Shown here piece by piece: positions 18,265 through 27,082 of a DNA stretch of 64,000 nt. The position numbers and the translations under genes are program-made. Origin of the DNA: an uncultured Bacteroidales bacterium (lineage in GTDB: Bacteria > Bacteroidota > Bacteroidia > Bacteroidales > UBA932); assembly GCA_900316795.1 (NCBI GenBank), contig ONEF01000007.1, forward strand, positions 61,753-125,752, written 5' to 3'. Numbering within the stretch: the first letter of the stretch is position 1; each line of letters opens with the position of its first letter. The notes under the pieces are model-generated. The model searched no databases. It was not told the origin of the DNA and saw nothing but the letters and a program-made list of their open reading frames with translations.

Positions 18265-19188
18265 ATGAACTCTATTTTTATCGTAATCCCGATACTTATT
18301 GTGCTGATGTTCGGGCTAGGTCTCAGCCTCAATCTCAGCGATTTCAAATCACTTGCAAAGAAACCTGCCGCCCTAATCACCGGACTTGCCGGGCAGCTGG
18401 TAGTACTTCCCGCCCTGGCTTTCGTCATAGCAGAAGTCTTCAGCCTGCCGGCGCTTTTTTACTTAGGTGTCATACTCATAGCCTGCTGCCCAGGCGGAAG
18501 CTCGTCCAACGTGTTTTCCAAGATTGCCGGCGGTAATGTCGCATTGTCCATAACCCTTACGGCCCTTTCCAGCATCATCACGATGTTCACGATCCCGCTG
18601 GTTCTGCAAATCGCCCTCAACCAGTGCAGCGGCTTCGAAGCTTTTGCTTCAGAATCTTTCTATGTTTCAGACATTCCAAATGCCATTGCCCAGAATTCCG
18701 CTGGCTTTACGTCCGAAAAGATTCATCTTCCAGTCGGCAAGCTTCTGGTGCAGAACATCGTGCTGATGTTCGTCCCTATCCTGCTGGGCTTCCTTATGAC
18801 AAAACTCTGGCCCAACGCCGCAAAAAATACAGATAAAGTCATCTCCAAGATAGCATTCCCGGCCTTGATGCTGCTGGCCGGCATATTCTTCATCCAGCAC
18901 CACAAGACCATCGCCGAGAACATACTTCTTCTTGGAGCGGTAGTCTTGGCCATGCTCATACTTTCCATAGCTGTATCTGCACTCATCTCCAGGGCAGTGC
19001 GGCTCCAGAAAAGAGACCGCAAGACCATTATCATAGAAGTTGGAATGCAGAATGCTGCCCAGGCCATAGCCATAGCGTCCAGCCCTTTCATTTTCAACAA
19101 CTCGGCCCTGGCAATACCGGCTATCATCTACGCCCTGCTGATGAACGTGGTGCTGCTGATCTACGTAGCCGTTGTCAAAGCCAAATAG
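18265..19188 (+). CDS. Bile acid:sodium symporter family (BASS/SBF) transporter
   Basis: The 307-residue protein has about nine to ten membrane segments. Hallmarks are the N-terminal 'MFGLGLSLNLSDFKSLAKKP', the motif LIACCPGGSSSNVFSKIAGGNVALS, and EVGMQNAAQAIAIASSPF near the C-terminus, which are the two crossover-region signatures of sodium:bile-acid-type symporters. Many bacterial members carry pantoate or other organic anions rather than bile acids, so the substrate is open. It is followed by repeat DNA and no further gene on this strand for several kilobases. Confidence 0.88.
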   Translation: MNSIFIVIPILIVLMFGLGLSLNLSDFKSLAKKPAALITGLAGQLVVLPALAFVIAEVFSLPALFYLGVILIACCPGGSSSNVFSKIAGGNVALSITLTALSSIITMFTIPLVLQIALNQCSGFEAFASESFYVSDIPNAIAQNSAGFTSEKIHLPVGKLLVQNIVLMFVPILLGFLMTKLWPNAAKNTDKVISKIAFPALMLLAGIFFIQHHKTIAENILLLGAVVLAMLILSIAVSALISRAVRLQKRDRKTIIIEVGMQNAAQAIAIASSPFIFNNSALAIPAIIYALLMNVVLLIYVAVVKAK

Positions 19189-19251
19189 ACAGCCCACCCA
19201 CATCAAACGCCACACAGTCTTCCTAACATATCACCGTTCCTATCCCAAGCC

Positions 19252-19377
19252 ACAAAACCGCAAACCAACAAAGCTGCACATCAACAAAGTCGCACAGCAA
19301 CAAATATGCATACCAAAAAACCGCAAACCAACAAAGCTGCACATCAACAAAGCCGCATAGCAACAAAACTGCATAGC
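19252..19377. repeat. Tandem repeat of about 16 bp (AACAAAGCTGCACATC-like)
   Basis: About seven degenerate units follow one another, and a block of about 50 bp (starting aaaaccgcaaacc) is itself duplicated inside the array. A short piece of the same repeat precedes the second palindromic element at about 19541. No credible gene lies in 19189-19759; this gap holds only repeats. Confidence 0.8.
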
Positions 19378-19490
19378 CGTTTTTAACAAGTAGCTGACTC
19401 ACAAATAGATAAAGAATTGAAGGGTAGCAAAAAAGCATACCCCTCATTTTATCATCTCTCTAACTATCAAGCAATTACACAAAACGCCCC
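19376..19490. repeat. Imperfect palindromic element, copy 1 (about 115 bp)
   Basis: It starts CCGTTTTTAACAAG and ends AAAACGCCCC, so its ends are inverted relative to each other. A central hairpin pairs GGGTAGC with GCATACCC around an A-run. It is about 90% identical to copy 2 and shares the same ends and the AATTGAAGGG centre with two copies near 50 kb. Confidence 0.8.
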
Positions 19491-19567
19491 CATTCCCCCC
19501 CCTCCTAGACTCACCTGCCAGCAACAAACAGCTTAGCTACAAAGTCGCACATCAACAAAACTGCATA

Positions 19568-19682
19568 GCCGTTTTTAACAAGTAGCTGGTTTACAAATAG
19601 ATAAAGAATTGAAGGGTGGCAAAAAAGCATACCCTTCATTTTATCAATCTACTAATCATCAAGCAGTTACAGAAAACGCCCC
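19568..19682. repeat. Imperfect palindromic element, copy 2 (about 115 bp)
   Basis: Direct repeat of copy 1 with scattered substitutions that often keep the central hairpin (GGGTGGC...GCATACCC). It has the same length as copy 1. Both are followed by C-rich sequence. Confidence 0.8.
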
Positions 19683-19759
19683 AGTCCACCACCACAGCAC
19701 AGTAGCAGCGGCAGAGAGGTAGCTACAGAGCTGTAGCTGCGCTGCCACGTCACTGTCTT

Positions 19760-20911
19760 TTAGTAGGCGCCGAAGTACTGGTACTCCTCGGAAGCAATCA
19801 CCATCTTGTTGCCGGCCTCGCGGAGGATGCTGTAGTGGTATCCCTCAAGAGACGGCCACCTGACGGCAATCTCCAGGCCTTTTGGAGAGCCCCACATAGC
19901 CATAAACTCGACCTGCTTCCAGCTCCAGAAATCCTCCAGGCTTCCGCCATACCACAGGTCATTAGGATCGGCTCCGAACTCACTGAGGTCCCAGAACTCA
20001 TCCCATACAGACGCCACACCTCCTTCAGCTAAGCATACAAGAGCGCAGTGCCCGACATTTCCTTTCCTTGCAAATACAACCCTATACCAGCTTCTCTCGT
20101 TTTCCGCACAGTCTGCCACATAACGTATTCCGGCAATCTTTTCAGTGCGGTAATATCTGAGGATAAGATCCTTCACGTCTTTACTGACTGCCTTTACAGG
20201 CTCGCCCTTCTTCCATCTTGAGAAATTAAGAAGATGTATGGTCTTGTCAAATCCTTCTTTGAACAGTATCGGAGAAACCTCTTCGCTCAAGTAGCCACGG
20301 AATTCTTTCTTGATAAACTCAGGATCCACCATCTTCCATATCAGAGAATAGTCGTAATAGTCTTTGCTACATTCCTTTACACCCAGATACTTCACATTGC
20401 CGACATGCGGCTTGAAAACCATCTTTGTATAGAGAGGTAGTATATCGTCCCTGGTCCCTATAGCATCATCTTTGCCGATGTCAAACGTAAAGCGGTTCCC
20501 GGCCAGGTTAGCGTCCCAGATAAACATAGGATCCAGCACCATAAGATGATCATCCTCATCCAACCCGAGGCCATTTAGCAGATATACTACAGAGTTGTAA
20601 TACATATTGCCCCTATCCTGTAATTTGGCAACCTGCTCGTTTGTAAGCGGCATAGGCTCCAGGAACTTCTTGTCTTCCTTCAACGAATAAACCGTAGTGC
20701 GCTTCAGGTCATAACTGGCCAGCACCAGTTCATTCACTCCGTCACCGTCCACGTCAAAATCCGCATACAGTGCAATCTTGCGGTCATCGTCCGAGTCATC
20801 CAGCAATTCGTCCAGATGTTTCTTGGCAATCTTTGCGCCTTCTTCGGTGAACTGGCAGAATCCAGATACCGGCAACGCCAGAAACATAATCGCAATAACA
20901 ATCTTTTTCAT
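19760..20911 (-). CDS. Secreted protein with DxDxDGxxE loop, unknown function
   Basis: The 383-residue protein has a signal peptide (MKKIVIAIMFLALPVSGFCQ region). Near residue 50 it has ADFDVDGDGVNELVLASYD, an FG-GAP/EF-hand-like loop resembling those of the two lipoproteins about 2 kb away. A second similar Asp-rich stretch is VLDPMFIWDAN. Overall it appears distantly related to that pair but is longer and not a lipoprotein. Several Trp-rich segments (WDEFWDLSEF, WSWKQVEFMAMWG) are near the C-terminus. No family assigned. Confidence 0.62.
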   Translation of the reverse strand: MKKIVIAIMFLALPVSGFCQFTEEGAKIAKKHLDELLDDSDDDRKIALYADFDVDGDGVNELVLASYDLKRTTVYSLKEDKKFLEPMPLTNEQVAKLQDRGNMYYNSVVYLLNGLGLDEDDHLMVLDPMFIWDANLAGNRFTFDIGKDDAIGTRDDILPLYTKMVFKPHVGNVKYLGVKECSKDYYDYSLIWKMVDPEFIKKEFRGYLSEEVSPILFKEGFDKTIHLLNFSRWKKGEPVKAVSKDVKDLILRYYRTEKIAGIRYVADCAENERSWYRVVFARKGNVGHCALVCLAEGGVASVWDEFWDLSEFGADPNDLWYGGSLEDFWSWKQVEFMAMWGSPKGLEIAVRWPSLEGYHYSILREAGNKMVIASEEYQYFGAY

Positions 20912-20944
20912 AGTCTTTTATTTAATATTAAGTATAGCTTTGCT

Positions 20945-20952
20945 CAAAGATA
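20945..20952 (-). promoter_or_regulatory. Candidate -7 element
   Basis: TATCTTTG on the minus strand, about 33 nt upstream of the start of the secreted DxDxDG protein. It fits TAnnTTTG. Confidence 0.45.
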
Positions 20953-21012
20953 ATAAAACTACCCATCAAATCCTTCCGTCCCAAGGTGCGCATTCCGTCC
21001 AGAAGTGCTTCT

Positions 21013-22098
21013 TCAGCATACAATACACTCCAGGATGGTGTGCCCGTAGCCGCCTACATTGGTGTGCATGGCGGCAACTTTGTAGCCGGCTTTCTCCAGG
21101 ATACTTATAAGGTCCTGGCTGTGGTACATCTTGGAATTACCGTTGGCTATGGCGGTAAAATACAGGCTGGTCATTGTAAGACAGTAGGTTGCCGTCTCAT
21201 ACTGCTGCTTGTCCCACAGGTTTTCCATAATGATGAGCCTGCCGCCTTTGTTCAGGGAGTGCTTGGCATTGCTGACAATCCTCAATATCTGCTCCTCGGA
21301 GAAGCAGTCCAGGAACTGGCTCATCCAGATGGCGTCAAAGCCCTGCGGATAATCATCGTCTCTGAGCACATTCCGAGGGCAGGTTGAGATCCTTTCCGCC
21401 CCAATATTGCCCTTGATATTCTCCTTCAGCATATCCAGCTGGCCGGGAAGGTCCATGACGGTAACATTCACTACATCGTTGAATGCCACACATTTAAGAG
21501 AGAACTTTCCGGTGTTGCCGCCTACATCCAGCAGTTTGGCTACCGGTTTAGAGAAAACAATCTTCAACGCCTCGTCAAAAGAATTGTCCGAGTAGAAATG
21601 GTCAAAGGCAAACCAGCTGCTCTTGGCAGGTTCATCCAGATACTTGAGACCTTCATAGACCGTAGGCCAGTCTCCCAAAGCCTTCAGACCAGCCGGTCTC
21701 CCCTCCTTCAGGCTCTCCTCCAAGTTGAAGAATCCCAAGTAGTTGACATCGTTGACAAAATCCATGTTAACACGAGTCATCTTGTCCGTCAGAAGATACC
21801 ATCCGGTCTTGGTCAGGAAGAAAAGGTCATCCTTTACAATCACCGTACCTATGGAAAGAGAAGCTTCCACCAGCACTTTGGCGGCATATTTTGATATATT
21901 GGTCTTCTCAGCGATCTGCTCCATAGTGAGCCCATCCGGATTGTCTTTAAGAGCCTGGAACACACCGAGTTTAAGCATCATCCTGGAAGCCTGGAACGCA
22001 ATAGGAGCAAATGCAATTTCTTGAGCGGCCCTCTGGGCTTCCAATATATTGAGACGGTCTTTGCCGTATTTTTCCTTGAGCGGAGAATCTAGTTTCAT
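21013..22098 (-). CDS. SAM-dependent O-methyltransferase (hydroxyneurosporene/ASMT-like family)
   Basis: The 361-residue enzyme has an N-terminal winged-helix dimerisation domain (about residues 25-110: MMLKLGVFQAL, MEQIAEKTNISKYAAKVLVEA) and a C-terminal Rossmann methyltransferase domain with motif I LLDVGGNTGKFS, then VTVMDLPGQL, DAIWMSQFLDCF and GGRLIIMENLWD. This is the Methyltransf_2 architecture used on small aromatic or polyene hydroxyls. Related enzymes occur in Bacteroidota aryl-polyene clusters, but no such cluster is present here. The ATG at 22098 is chosen; an earlier in-frame TTG lies inside a possible TAAATTTG promoter (22114-22121). Confidence 0.82.
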   Translation of the reverse strand: MKLDSPLKEKYGKDRLNILEAQRAAQEIAFAPIAFQASRMMLKLGVFQALKDNPDGLTMEQIAEKTNISKYAAKVLVEASLSIGTVIVKDDLFFLTKTGWYLLTDKMTRVNMDFVNDVNYLGFFNLEESLKEGRPAGLKALGDWPTVYEGLKYLDEPAKSSWFAFDHFYSDNSFDEALKIVFSKPVAKLLDVGGNTGKFSLKCVAFNDVVNVTVMDLPGQLDMLKENIKGNIGAERISTCPRNVLRDDDYPQGFDAIWMSQFLDCFSEEQILRIVSNAKHSLNKGGRLIIMENLWDKQQYETATYCLTMTSLYFTAIANGNSKMYHSQDLISILEKAGYKVAAMHTNVGGYGHTILECIVC

Positions 22099-22121
22099 CG
22101 CGATAAAATTTTTCAAATTTA

Positions 22122-22438
22122 CAAAAAATCAAGAACCTTTCAGAAATAATCTTATAGGCAGTCTCAATACAACTCAAACACACCAAAGTCTCAATATTTT
22201 ATCTATATTTAACCTCAGATTAGTAATCCAACGAGTCATCCATGAAAAACAATCTGTTTTAGCCTGTAATAACCGAGCATTTTTTAGTTTTTTTACATTG
22301 CAAGTATTTAACTTTAAAAGTGAAAGTACGTCTAAGGTATGGTAATTGTCATTAATGATTGAGTCTGATCACTGATGGTATTTATATCGGCTGAAAGCAG
22401 ATAAGTTTATTGTTTTCCATATATAACACATATAGTAT
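22122..22438. other. AT-rich divergent intergenic region with no gene seen
   Basis: This stretch separates the methyltransferase gene from the efflux operon. It is AT-rich with several T-runs. I see no tRNA, convincing terminator or riboswitch. It probably holds the efflux operon promoter, which I could not locate with confidence. Confidence 0.5.
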
Positions 22439-23779
22439 ATGTTACATAATATCAAAGATTTGGCAAGAGTTCTGGCTATACTGATCCTAATTGTTTCATC
22501 AGTCTGCCTTTCATTTGGGCAGAGTGATATTTCCGGACAGAGGCTGTGGACCTTGAAGGAATGTACAGACTATGCCGTGGAACACAACCACGATCTGGAA
22601 GCTTCCAACCTCAATGTTGAGAACGCCAAGATTGACGTGCTCTCCGCCAAGGCTGCGATGATGCCTACCGTATCGGCTTCAGTGGGGCAGGGCGTAAGCG
22701 GCAACTGGTTCAACAACAGCGCTTCACACAAGAACAGCTATAGTGGCAACTATGGAGTGAGCGCCGGCTGGACCATCTATAACGGTGGAAACATCAGGCG
22801 TAACATAGAGCAGAAAGAGAACTCCCTCCAGATCCAGAACCTCAACTATGAGAAGGGAGTCCTGGACCTCAAGCTGAAGATAGCCCAACTGTACATACAG
22901 GTGCTGTATGACAAAGAGAATATCAAAATGAAAGAAGAAGCCGCATCTGCATCCAAAGCACTGTGGGACAGAGGGGTAGAATTTCTGAAGGCAGGCAGTA
23001 TGTCCAAGGCCGATGTTGCCAAGCTGGAAAGCCAGAACGCCTCAGACCTTTACCAGATAACCAACGCCTGGAGCCAGTATGACAACGACCTTCTGGCTCT
23101 GAAGACTGCCATGAGGATGCAGAGGATGAGCGTTGACATATCAACTCCGGAAATCGCCGAGGAAAGAATACTGGAAGTGCTTCCGTCAAAAGACGAGGTG
23201 TTCAGGAGGGCGATGGAACTCAGGCCTGAAATAGAGATTGGAGACATTAACATCAAAAATAGCGAACTGGCCCTTGCCTCCGCCAGAGGAGGCTACGCTC
23301 CGAGGCTTTCCCTCTCGGCCTCTTCCGGTACAAACAACATGAGCGGAACATCAAATTCATTCGGAAAGCAGCTCAAGACCAACTGGTCCAACACATTGGG
23401 GCTGAACCTCTCCATCCCAATCTACAGCCAGAGGCAGAACAGAAGCGCCGTGGAAAAGGCAAAGAACGACCTCGAATACTCCCGGCTGGAAGCGGAAGAA
23501 GCAGAAGACAACCTCTACACCACAGTGGAAAACGTCTATCAAAACGCACGGAACTCTCAGCAGCAGTATATCAGCGCAAAGAAAGCTTACGAAAGCGCAA
23601 AACTGAGCTACAGCCTTGCAGTTGAGCAGTTCAACCTGGGAATGAAAAACATCGCCGAGATGGAACAGGAAAAAAGCACATTCCTCTCCGCCGAGCAGTC
23701 CCTGACCCAGGCAAAGTATATGGCACTCTACAACCTTCAGGTGCTGAAATTCTATACAGGTCTGGAGATAAACATCTAG
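22439..23779 (+). CDS. TolC-family outer-membrane efflux protein
   Basis: The 446-residue protein has a signal sequence ending near SFGQ, then the start LWTLKECTDYAVEHNHDLEA typical of TolC proteins, and two repeated halves of coiled-coil helices. The ends of the halves show LGLNLSIPIYSQRQNRSAVEKAK and a final YMALYNLQVLKFYTGLEI. TolC trimers form the outer-membrane duct of efflux pumps. It heads a tight four-gene operon with an adaptor, an ABC ATPase and an ABC permease. Confidence 0.92.
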   Translation: MLHNIKDLARVLAILILIVSSVCLSFGQSDISGQRLWTLKECTDYAVEHNHDLEASNLNVENAKIDVLSAKAAMMPTVSASVGQGVSGNWFNNSASHKNSYSGNYGVSAGWTIYNGGNIRRNIEQKENSLQIQNLNYEKGVLDLKLKIAQLYIQVLYDKENIKMKEEAASASKALWDRGVEFLKAGSMSKADVAKLESQNASDLYQITNAWSQYDNDLLALKTAMRMQRMSVDISTPEIAEERILEVLPSKDEVFRRAMELRPEIEIGDINIKNSELALASARGGYAPRLSLSASSGTNNMSGTSNSFGKQLKTNWSNTLGLNLSIPIYSQRQNRSAVEKAKNDLEYSRLEAEEAEDNLYTTVENVYQNARNSQQQYISAKKAYESAKLSYSLAVEQFNLGMKNIAEMEQEKSTFLSAEQSLTQAKYMALYNLQVLKFYTGLEINI

Positions 23780-23824
23780 AAGAACCATTGATGAATCCTC
23801 AAGAAAAGAAACATATATAACATC

Positions 23825-25063
23825 ATGAAGAAGAAATATATTTGGATTACCCTTGCAGTACTGGTAGGCCTGATTGCCCTCTGGCAATACCTCGGTTCCA
23901 GGAAGGAAAGCTCAAAGATCGCATTCAAGACCGCCAGAGTCGAAAGCGGTGTCATCACCAACTATGTAACCGCCACCGGCACGATAGAACCGGTGGTTAA
24001 AGTCGAGGTTGGTACCCAGGTATCAGGCATTGTCAAGAAGCTCTATGTAGATTACAACAGCGTGGTAAAGAAAGGACAGGTCATAGCTGAGCTCGACAAA
24101 ACCAACCTCCAGAGCGAATACCAGAGCCAGCAGAGCAACCTGGCCAAGGCCCAGAGCGACTACAACTACCAGAAATCCAACCATGACAGGATGAAGACCC
24201 TCCACGACAAGGGTCTCATCGCCGACAACGAGTATGAGGCCGCATTGCAGAGCTTCCAGAGCGCCCAGAGTTCTCTCTCTGTAGCCAGGCAGAACCTTCA
24301 GAAAGCCCAGACCAACCTTTCATACGCCACAATCACCTCACCGATAGACGGAGTGGTGCTCAGCAAGAGCGTGGAGGAAGGCCAGACAGTTGCTGCAAGC
24401 TTCTCCACCCCCACCCTGTTCTACATAGCCAACAACCTCACGCAGATGAGGGTGATAGCCAGCGTGGATGAAGCAGACATCGGAAGCGTGGCAGAAGGAC
24501 AGAGAGTGGAATTCACTGTTGACGCTTATGTGGGAGAAACCTTCAACGGAACCGTCACCCAAGTCAGGCAGAACGCCACAACCACCAACAACGTGGTAAC
24601 CTACGAGGTTGTAGTAGATGCCCCCAACCCTGACCTCAAACTCAAGCCTGGTCTGACGGCCAACATCACAATATATACAAAGGAAAGCGGAGAAGTCCTG
24701 ACTGTCCAGCCGAAAGCCTTGAAGTTCAGCCCTCTGCAATATGACGGTGTGCAGGGATACAGCATAGACCCCGCTTCTGCGGAACTTGCAGCATCAAAAC
24801 CAGCCAAGGGCACCGGCATACTTTGGATGCTTGACGGCAAAGTGTTCAAGGCAAGGCAAGTATCAACAGGTATGTCTAGCAAAATAGCCTCAGAAGTAAG
24901 CGGCAATATCAGGGAAGGAGAAGTCATAGTCCTGGAAGCCAGCACGGAAGAACAGGTAAAGAAGTCGCAGGACGAAGGTGGCAACTCCCCTTTCATGCCA
25001 AAGCGTCCGGGCAGCAACCGTAACAGCGGCAGCTCAAACACCAAGAAAAGCGGAACAAGATGA
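23825..25063 (+). CDS. Efflux periplasmic adaptor (MacA/HlyD-like)
   Basis: The 412-residue protein has an N-terminal membrane anchor, a lipoyl/barrel-sandwich half (TGTIEPVVKVEVGTQVSG), a coiled-coil hairpin of about 85 residues rich in Gln/Ser, the second lipoyl half (ATITSPIDGVVLSKSVEEG), and a beta-barrel with VDEADIGSVAEGQ. The C-terminal end is a low-complexity Asn/Ser/Arg-rich tail. Adaptors of this group link MacB-type ABC transporters to TolC. Its stop overlaps the ATPase start (ATGA), which indicates translational coupling. Confidence 0.92.
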   Translation: MKKKYIWITLAVLVGLIALWQYLGSRKESSKIAFKTARVESGVITNYVTATGTIEPVVKVEVGTQVSGIVKKLYVDYNSVVKKGQVIAELDKTNLQSEYQSQQSNLAKAQSDYNYQKSNHDRMKTLHDKGLIADNEYEAALQSFQSAQSSLSVARQNLQKAQTNLSYATITSPIDGVVLSKSVEEGQTVAASFSTPTLFYIANNLTQMRVIASVDEADIGSVAEGQRVEFTVDAYVGETFNGTVTQVRQNATTTNNVVTYEVVVDAPNPDLKLKPGLTANITIYTKESGEVLTVQPKALKFSPLQYDGVQGYSIDPASAELAASKPAKGTGILWMLDGKVFKARQVSTGMSSKIASEVSGNIREGEVIVLEASTEEQVKKSQDEGGNSPFMPKRPGSNRNSGSSNTKKSGTR

Positions 25064-25815
25064 GTGAAGATAAAAAGGTTGTCATCAGCCTGGAAAACAT
25101 AAGACGAGACTTCATCGTGGGAGAAGAAACTGTCCATGCGCTAAGAGGCGTGAGCTTCAAAATCCACGAAGGAGAGTTCGTGACCATTATGGGAAAGTCA
25201 GGCAGCGGAAAATCCACCCTGCTGAACACCCTCGGTTGTCTGGACACCCCTACTTCGGGAGAGTATTACCTGGATGGAGTGTCTGTCCGGAAAATGAGCA
25301 AGAACGAGCGTGCCATCCTCAGGAACAGGAAGATAGGATTTGTTTTCCAGAGCTATAACCTTCTTTCAAAGACAACCGCAATAGAGAATGTGGAACTGCC
25401 GCTGATGTACAACACCAAATACAATTCCGCCCAGAGAAAAGAGGCTGCGGTGGAATCGCTGAAGATGGTTGGGCTCGGAGACAGGCTCTACCACAAGTCC
25501 AACCAGATGTCCGGAGGTCAGATGCAAAGAGTTGCCATTGCAAGAGCCCTTGTCAACAATCCGGCTGTAATCCTCGCCGACGAGGCTACAGGAAACCTGG
25601 ACACCAAAACCTCATTTGAGATACTGGTGCTCTTCCAGAAGCTTTGGAAAGACGGCAAGACCATAATATTCGTGACTCATAACCCGGAAATTGCCCAGTA
25701 CAGCCAGAGGAACATTTTCCTGGCTGACGGAAAGGTCAGGGAGGACACATACAACACAAACATTTTGAGTGCAGAAGAAGCCCTTGCAGCCCTGCCAAAG
25801 AACGAGGAGGATTAA
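25060..25815 (+). CDS. ABC transporter ATP-binding protein (MacB/LolD type)
   Basis: The 251-residue ATPase has Walker A GKSGSGKST, Q-loop FVFQSYNLL, signature MSGGQMQRVAIARAL, Walker B VILADEATGNLD and switch His in FVTHNPEIA. The 'RDFIVGEETVHALRGVSF' start is typical of the MacB/LolD subfamily. In E. coli MacB the ATPase and permease are one polypeptide; here they are separate genes, a common arrangement in other phyla. It couples ATP use to the permease encoded 1 bp downstream. Confidence 0.94.
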   Translation: MSEDKKVVISLENIRRDFIVGEETVHALRGVSFKIHEGEFVTIMGKSGSGKSTLLNTLGCLDTPTSGEYYLDGVSVRKMSKNERAILRNRKIGFVFQSYNLLSKTTAIENVELPLMYNTKYNSAQRKEAAVESLKMVGLGDRLYHKSNQMSGGQMQRVAIARALVNNPAVILADEATGNLDTKTSFEILVLFQKLWKDGKTIIFVTHNPEIAQYSQRNIFLADGKVREDTYNTNILSAEEALAALPKNEED

Positions 25816-25816
25816 A

Positions 25817-27037
25817 ATGAACTGGTCAAATCTATTTAAGATAGCTCTTAAAGCCATATCCAACAACAAACTCCGCACGTTTCTCACGATGCTGGGAATC
25901 ATAATCGGTGTAGCTTCCGTAATCACGATGCTTGCCATCGGCCAAGGCTCAAAGCAGAGTATCCAGGCCCAGATATCCAAAATGGGCAGCAACATGATAA
26001 TGATAATGCCTGGAGCAGAAAGAAGAGGTGGCGTAAGAATGGGAGCCTCTGATATGCAGACCCTCAAACTCAGTGATTACAACTCTCTCAAGGAAGAATG
26101 TACCTATCTTTCCGCCATCAGCCCGAGCGTATCATCCGGCGGGCAGTTCATCTTTGGAGGCAACAACTACTCGTCATCCATAAGCGGAGTTAGTCAGGAC
26201 TACCTTAAAATCAGGCAGCTGGAAGTGGAAGACGGGGAAATGTTCGACGACCTGGACATAGCCCAGAGCGCAAAAGTCTGCGTAATAGGAAAAACCATTG
26301 CAGACAATCTCTTCACATCAGGAGAAAACCCTATAGGACAGATAATCAGGTTCAAGAACATGCCTTTTACGGTAATCGGAGTACTCAAGTCCAAGGGATA
26401 CAACACAATGGGGCAGGATCAGGACGATGTAGTGCTGGCTCCTTTCACTACGGTAATGAAAAGGATTCTTGCAGTAAACTATCTGTCAATGATATATGCC
26501 TCAGCGGTCACTGAAGGCCAGACTCAGGAGGCCATAGATGAAATCAGCGAGATCCTGCGCACCAACCACAAGCTGCAGGAAGGCAAGGCCGACAACTTCA
26601 ACGTCAGAAGCCAGGAAGAACTCTCCTCAATGATGACCTCCACCACCACGTCTATGACCATACTGCTGGCTTGTGTGGCCGGCATCTCACTGATAGTCGG
26701 TGGTATAGGAATCATGAACATAATGTACGTGAGCGTAACTGAAAGGACAAAGGAAATCGGTCTGAGGATGAGTGTGGGAGCCAGGGGGCTGGACATCTTG
26801 ACACAGTTCCTGATAGAAGCCGTGATGATAAGCATCACGGGAGGCCTGATCGGAGTCCTGCTCGGAGTGGGAGCGGCATACAGTGTCAAGTTCTTTGCAG
26901 GATGGCCTATTGCCATACAGCCAATGAGCGTCATACTAAGCTTTGCGGTCTGCTCCATCACCGGCATCTTCTTCGGATGGTATCCTGCCAAGAAAGCCGC
27001 CAACCTCGATCCTATAGAAGCCATCCGCTACGAATAG
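25817..27037 (+). CDS. MacB-type ABC transporter permease (FtsX domain)
   Basis: The 406-residue protein has an N-terminal MacB_PCD region (first helix FLTMLGIIIGVASVITMLAIG), a large periplasmic domain, and three C-terminal helices of the FtsX domain (SLIVGGIGIMNIMYVSVTERTKEIG, IGVLLGVGAAYSVKFFAG, FGWYPAKKAANLDPIEAIRYE). The ATG at 25817 is preceded by GAGGAGG at a good distance, unusually strong for this genome. It exports an unknown molecule, perhaps a peptide, lipid or antibiotic, with the three upstream products. Confidence 0.93.
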   Translation: MNWSNLFKIALKAISNNKLRTFLTMLGIIIGVASVITMLAIGQGSKQSIQAQISKMGSNMIMIMPGAERRGGVRMGASDMQTLKLSDYNSLKEECTYLSAISPSVSSGGQFIFGGNNYSSSISGVSQDYLKIRQLEVEDGEMFDDLDIAQSAKVCVIGKTIADNLFTSGENPIGQIIRFKNMPFTVIGVLKSKGYNTMGQDQDDVVLAPFTTVMKRILAVNYLSMIYASAVTEGQTQEAIDEISEILRTNHKLQEGKADNFNVRSQEELSSMMTSTTTSMTILLACVAGISLIVGGIGIMNIMYVSVTERTKEIGLRMSVGARGLDILTQFLIEAVMISITGGLIGVLLGVGAAYSVKFFAGWPIAIQPMSVILSFAVCSITGIFFGWYPAKKAANLDPIEAIRYE

Positions 27038-27082
27038 TTCACCCGGTTTTTCGTATATTAGTGCTTGAAAACAACCACTGAT

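Noticed and set aside
19172..19447. Small frames in the 19.2-19.4 kb repeats
   Set aside because: They consist of translated tandem repeat and lack start signals.
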